From Candidatus Kapaibacterium sp. (lineage in GTDB: Bacteria > Bacteroidota > Ignavibacteria > Kapaibacteriales > UBA2268): a stretch of 6,560 bases of DNA. The notes beneath the pieces are model-generated. The model was not told where the DNA came from and ran no database searches. It worked only from the letters and a program-made list of their open reading frames with translations. Location of the stretch: NCBI GenBank assembly GCA_030835065.1, contig JAUQWR010000613.1, forward strand, positions 1-6,560, given 5' to 3'. The translations under genes and the position numbers were made by a program. Shown here one piece after another: positions 3,865 to 6,560 of this stretch. Every line of letters starts with the position of its first letter. The first letter of the stretch is position 1.

Positions 3865-6560
3865 ATGAACTCTTATTTACCTTTAAATTTAAATGATTCT
3901 TTTGAATTGATTAAAAGTGTATATGATGAATTAAATTTGCCGATACTAATTTTGGATAAAAAAAAGATAATAAAATATATCAATAATTGTTTTAGAGAAT
4001 CATTCAATTTCAATCAATTAGACCAACAGTTTTCAGAGTTTTTAAAGTTTTTTAACGAAACTTATTTCGACAATAAAACTATAAATGAAATTGATAAAAA
4101 TATTTCCAAAATTTTTAAAAAGAAAAAGGATTCTTATAGTTTTTATTTAATTTTTAATGAATTATCATGCAAAATATCTAATACAAAAATAGAAGATTAT
4201 TATTTAGTTCAAATAAATAATTCAGTAAATACTTTCGAAATTCATGAAGAAAAATTACCAGCTAGACTTGATGAAAAAAGATTTGATATTGCAGAGCAAA
4301 ATGCTAATATAGGCTTTTGGGAATTTGATATTGAATCTGGTATTGGCTGGTGGTCTGATAATATGTTCAGATTATTAGGTTTTGAAATTAATGCGATTCC
4401 TCCTGCATTTGATGAATATTTAGAAAACATTCATCCGGATGATAAAAACATTATCCAAGATGCATTAATTAAAATGAGTTCTGCACAGCTTCCTTACCCT
4501 CTTGAGTATCGTACAAATCCAGAAAAAACTAAATTAAGATATTTATTCCCAACATATTTAATTGAGTATAACGAAAATAAGAGTCCCAAAAAGTATTTTG
4601 GAACAATTACCGATATTACCGAACGAAGAAAAATTGAAGAAAAAATTAAGTTCCAAAATGAGATGCTTAATCGTGTTGCACAATCAATAATTGTTACTGA
4701 TAATCAAGGTAAGATTATTATTTGGAATAAATTTGCTGAAACTCTGTATGGTTGGAAAGAAGAAGAAGTAATTGGTAAATTTGTGATTGATGTAACTGTG
4801 CCTGAAGAGTCTAAGCATGAATCAGATATTATTTTAAATGAATTATTACAAGGCAAGTCTTGGTCTGGTAAAATATTATTATGTGGCAAAAATAATAATA
4901 AATTTATAGGATCGGTGACTGATATTCCTATAAATGATGATAATGGAAATTTGATTGGTGTACTTGGAATTTCTTATGATATTTCTGAACAAATTAAAAT
5001 TGAAAAAGCTTTAGAGGAAACTGAAAGACTATTTTCAATTGCTTTTAAGTATTCTCCAATTGCTATGATGATAGCAACTTTTGATGCAATCTTTGTTCAA
5101 GTCAATAATAAGTTTTGCGAACTTACGGCATATAGTGTTGCTGAGCTTTTAGGAAAAAAATCTCCTGATTTGAATATCATTAATCTTGAAAATCGTAATC
5201 AAATAATAGCAAATTTGAAAAATTCTCCTGAAAAAACTTATGAAGGAGAGTCTATCATTCAAACAAAAGATAAAAAAGAAAAGATAGTTCAATTTTCTAT
5301 TCATCAAATTGAATTTAAAGAAAAGCCACATGTTTTAGTTTCTTGTATTGATATTACTAAGCGGAAAGAAATAGAAAATGCTCTTAAAGTAAGTGAAAGA
5401 CAATATAGATACTTATTCGATAATAATCCAATTCCAATGTGGATATTTGATCCATCAAACTTTAAGTTTTTAAGTGTTAATAATTCTGCAATTGCTCATT
5501 ATGGATATTCGCGCGAAGAATTTCTTTCTATGAATATAGCAGATATAAGACCCAAAGATGATATTGAGAAATTGAAATCTCATATATTGCAAACTAATAA
5601 ACAAAAGTATCGTAATTCCGGCGAATGGAAGCACATAAAAAAGAATAATGAAGTTATTGACGTTCAGATTATTTCTAGTGAAGTGATTTATGATGGTAAA
5701 ATTGGCAGATTAGTATTAGCTATTGATATTACTGAAAGAAAAAGTATAGAAAATTCATTAATTCAAAGTGAGAAAAAATATAGAAGTCTTTTTGAAACAA
5801 TGGTTCAAGGCGTAGTCTATCAAGATGAAAATGGTAATATTTACTCTGCAAATCCTGCAGCTGAAAGAATTCTTGGACTTACTTATGAACAAATGATTGG
5901 AAAGACTTCGATCGATCCTGATTGGAAAGCCATTTATGAAGATGGCAGCGATTTTCCAGGTAATTTACATCCTGCTATGCAAGCTTTGAATACTGGCGAG
6001 GAAATTTTTAATGTTGTAATGGGGATTTTTCATGCTCAATTGAATGAACATAAATGGCTTAATGTCAATGCTCATCCTCATTTTAAAGAAGGAGCTTCTA
6101 AACCATATATGGTCGTTACTACTTTCGAAGATATTACAGACAGAAAGAAATTCGAATTGCAATTAAATGAAAATAAAAAGAGATTGTCGTATTTATTAAA
6201 ATTAAGCCCTGCTATTATTTATACTTTAGATCCTAATGATGATTTTAAAATTACATTTATAAGTGAAAATATTGAAAGTGTATTGGGATATAAATCTTCT
6301 GATTTTATTGGTGAAAAAATTAATTGGCTCAAAAAAGTAAAAGAAGAAGATAAACTTCAGGTGATGAACAATTTATTGAAATTAAGCTATTCTGAAACTC
6401 TTCTACACGAATATAGAATAATTTCAAAATTTAATTCTTATAAATGGATTCTAGACGAATCAATGCTTATCAAAAATGAAAAAGGTGAAGCAAAAGAAAT
6501 TATTGGTTCTTGGATAGATATAACAGAAAGAAAACTAAACGAAGAAATTTTATCTATAGA
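3865..6560 (+). CDS. Multi-PAS sensory protein, probably a histidine kinase (C-terminus beyond window)
   Basis: An open frame of 898 codons without a stop up to the window edge. The start is ATG 3865: an in-frame TGA at 3859-3861 excludes longer forms, and GAAGGA at 3849-3854 is a good ribosome-binding site. There are no signal peptide or membrane segments, so it is a cytoplasmic sensor. Six clear PAS/PAC modules end in the usual D-I-(T/S)-x-(R/Q) signature at residues 250, 372, 496, 621, 756 and 885. Their approximate spans are 140-252, 263-374, 387-498, 510-623, 635-758 and 768-887. Residues ~12-125 look like a degenerate first PAS (L-P-I-L-I-L-D ... I-I-K-Y-I-N-N-C-F). The 140-252 module has the I-G-F-W-E-F-D and H-P-D-D features of PAS_3-type domains. 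Short helical linkers (such as T-E-R-R-K-I-E-E-K) suit signalling coiled coils. PAS proteins with this layout usually end in HisKA/HATPase_c; GGDEF or another output is possible. The ligand is unknown. Confidence 0.92.
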   Translation, partial: MNSYLPLNLNDSFELIKSVYDELNLPILILDKKKIIKYINNCFRESFNFNQLDQQFSEFLKFFNETYFDNKTINEIDKNISKIFKKKKDSYSFYLIFNELSCKISNTKIEDYYLVQINNSVNTFEIHEEKLPARLDEKRFDIAEQNANIGFWEFDIESGIGWWSDNMFRLLGFEINAIPPAFDEYLENIHPDDKNIIQDALIKMSSAQLPYPLEYRTNPEKTKLRYLFPTYLIEYNENKSPKKYFGTITDITERRKIEEKIKFQNEMLNRVAQSIIVTDNQGKIIIWNKFAETLYGWKEEEVIGKFVIDVTVPEESKHESDIILNELLQGKSWSGKILLCGKNNNKFIGSVTDIPINDDNGNLIGVLGISYDISEQIKIEKALEETERLFSIAFKYSPIAMMIATFDAIFVQVNNKFCELTAYSVAELLGKKSPDLNIINLENRNQIIANLKNSPEKTYEGESIIQTKDKKEKIVQFSIHQIEFKEKPHVLVSCIDITKRKEIENALKVSERQYRYLFDNNPIPMWIFDPSNFKFLSVNNSAIAHYGYSREEFLSMNIADIRPKDDIEKLKSHILQTNKQKYRNSGEWKHIKKNNEVIDVQIISSEVIYDGKIGRLVLAIDITERKSIENSLIQSEKKYRSLFETMVQGVVYQDENGNIYSANPAAERILGLTYEQMIGKTSIDPDWKAIYEDGSDFPGNLHPAMQALNTGEEIFNVVMGIFHAQLNEHKWLNVNAHPHFKEGASKPYMVVTTFEDITDRKKFELQLNENKKRLSYLLKLSPAIIYTLDPNDDFKITFISENIESVLGYKSSDFIGEKINWLKKVKEEDKLQVMNNLLKLSYSETLLHEYRIISKFNSYKWILDESMLIKNEKGEAKEIIGSWIDITERKLNEEILSI

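Noticed and set aside
3970..4002. N-N-C-F-R-E in the first PAS-like module as a LOV photoreceptor cysteine.
   Set aside because: The LOV motif G-x-N-C-R-F-L-Q is absent, and the cysteine lies in the early strand-helix region of the fold instead of the flavin-adduct helix.

Overview
The window is AT-rich (roughly 70% A+T by eye) and looks like chromosomal DNA of a Bacteroidota/FCB-group bacterium. Three things suggest this: promoter boxes of the TAnnTTTG type (TAATTTTG twice, TCATTTTG once) in the gaps before transcription units, a secreted protein whose signal peptide ends in Ala followed by Gln, and a strong AAA/GAA/ATT/TTA codon bias. The species cannot be named from the sequence, and the FCB assignment is an inference. 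All supported genes are on the + strand.

Layout. Bases 1-64 probably hold the last 20 codons of an unidentified gene, closed by a strong terminator hairpin at 84-122. A promoter region at 123-239 leads into a 925-codon gene for an exported protein. It has a signal peptide, a unique helical N-terminal region, about 12 copies of a 26-27-residue GND-x-Y repeat (probably a beta-solenoid) and a C-terminal HEAT-like helical region. Its last 8 bases overlap the start of gmk (guanylate kinase, 3010-3576), so the two are almost certainly one operon. Next comes a complete tRNA-Pro(GGG) gene (3632-3707) with its own promoter and a 15-bp-stem terminator. After a gap of about 115 bases, a very long multi-PAS sensory protein begins at 3865 and runs off the right edge. 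It has seven PAS-type modules, no membrane segment, and an output domain outside the window.

How they work together. The genes do not form an obvious pathway. gmk is a housekeeping nucleotide enzyme and the tRNA is translation machinery. The PAS protein is a cytoplasmic signal sensor, probably a histidine kinase. The exported solenoid/HEAT protein is the least characterised element. I see no CRISPR array, insertion sequence, phage gene or defence cassette. The best candidate for something little described is the GND-repeat/HEAT protein and its tight coupling to gmk.
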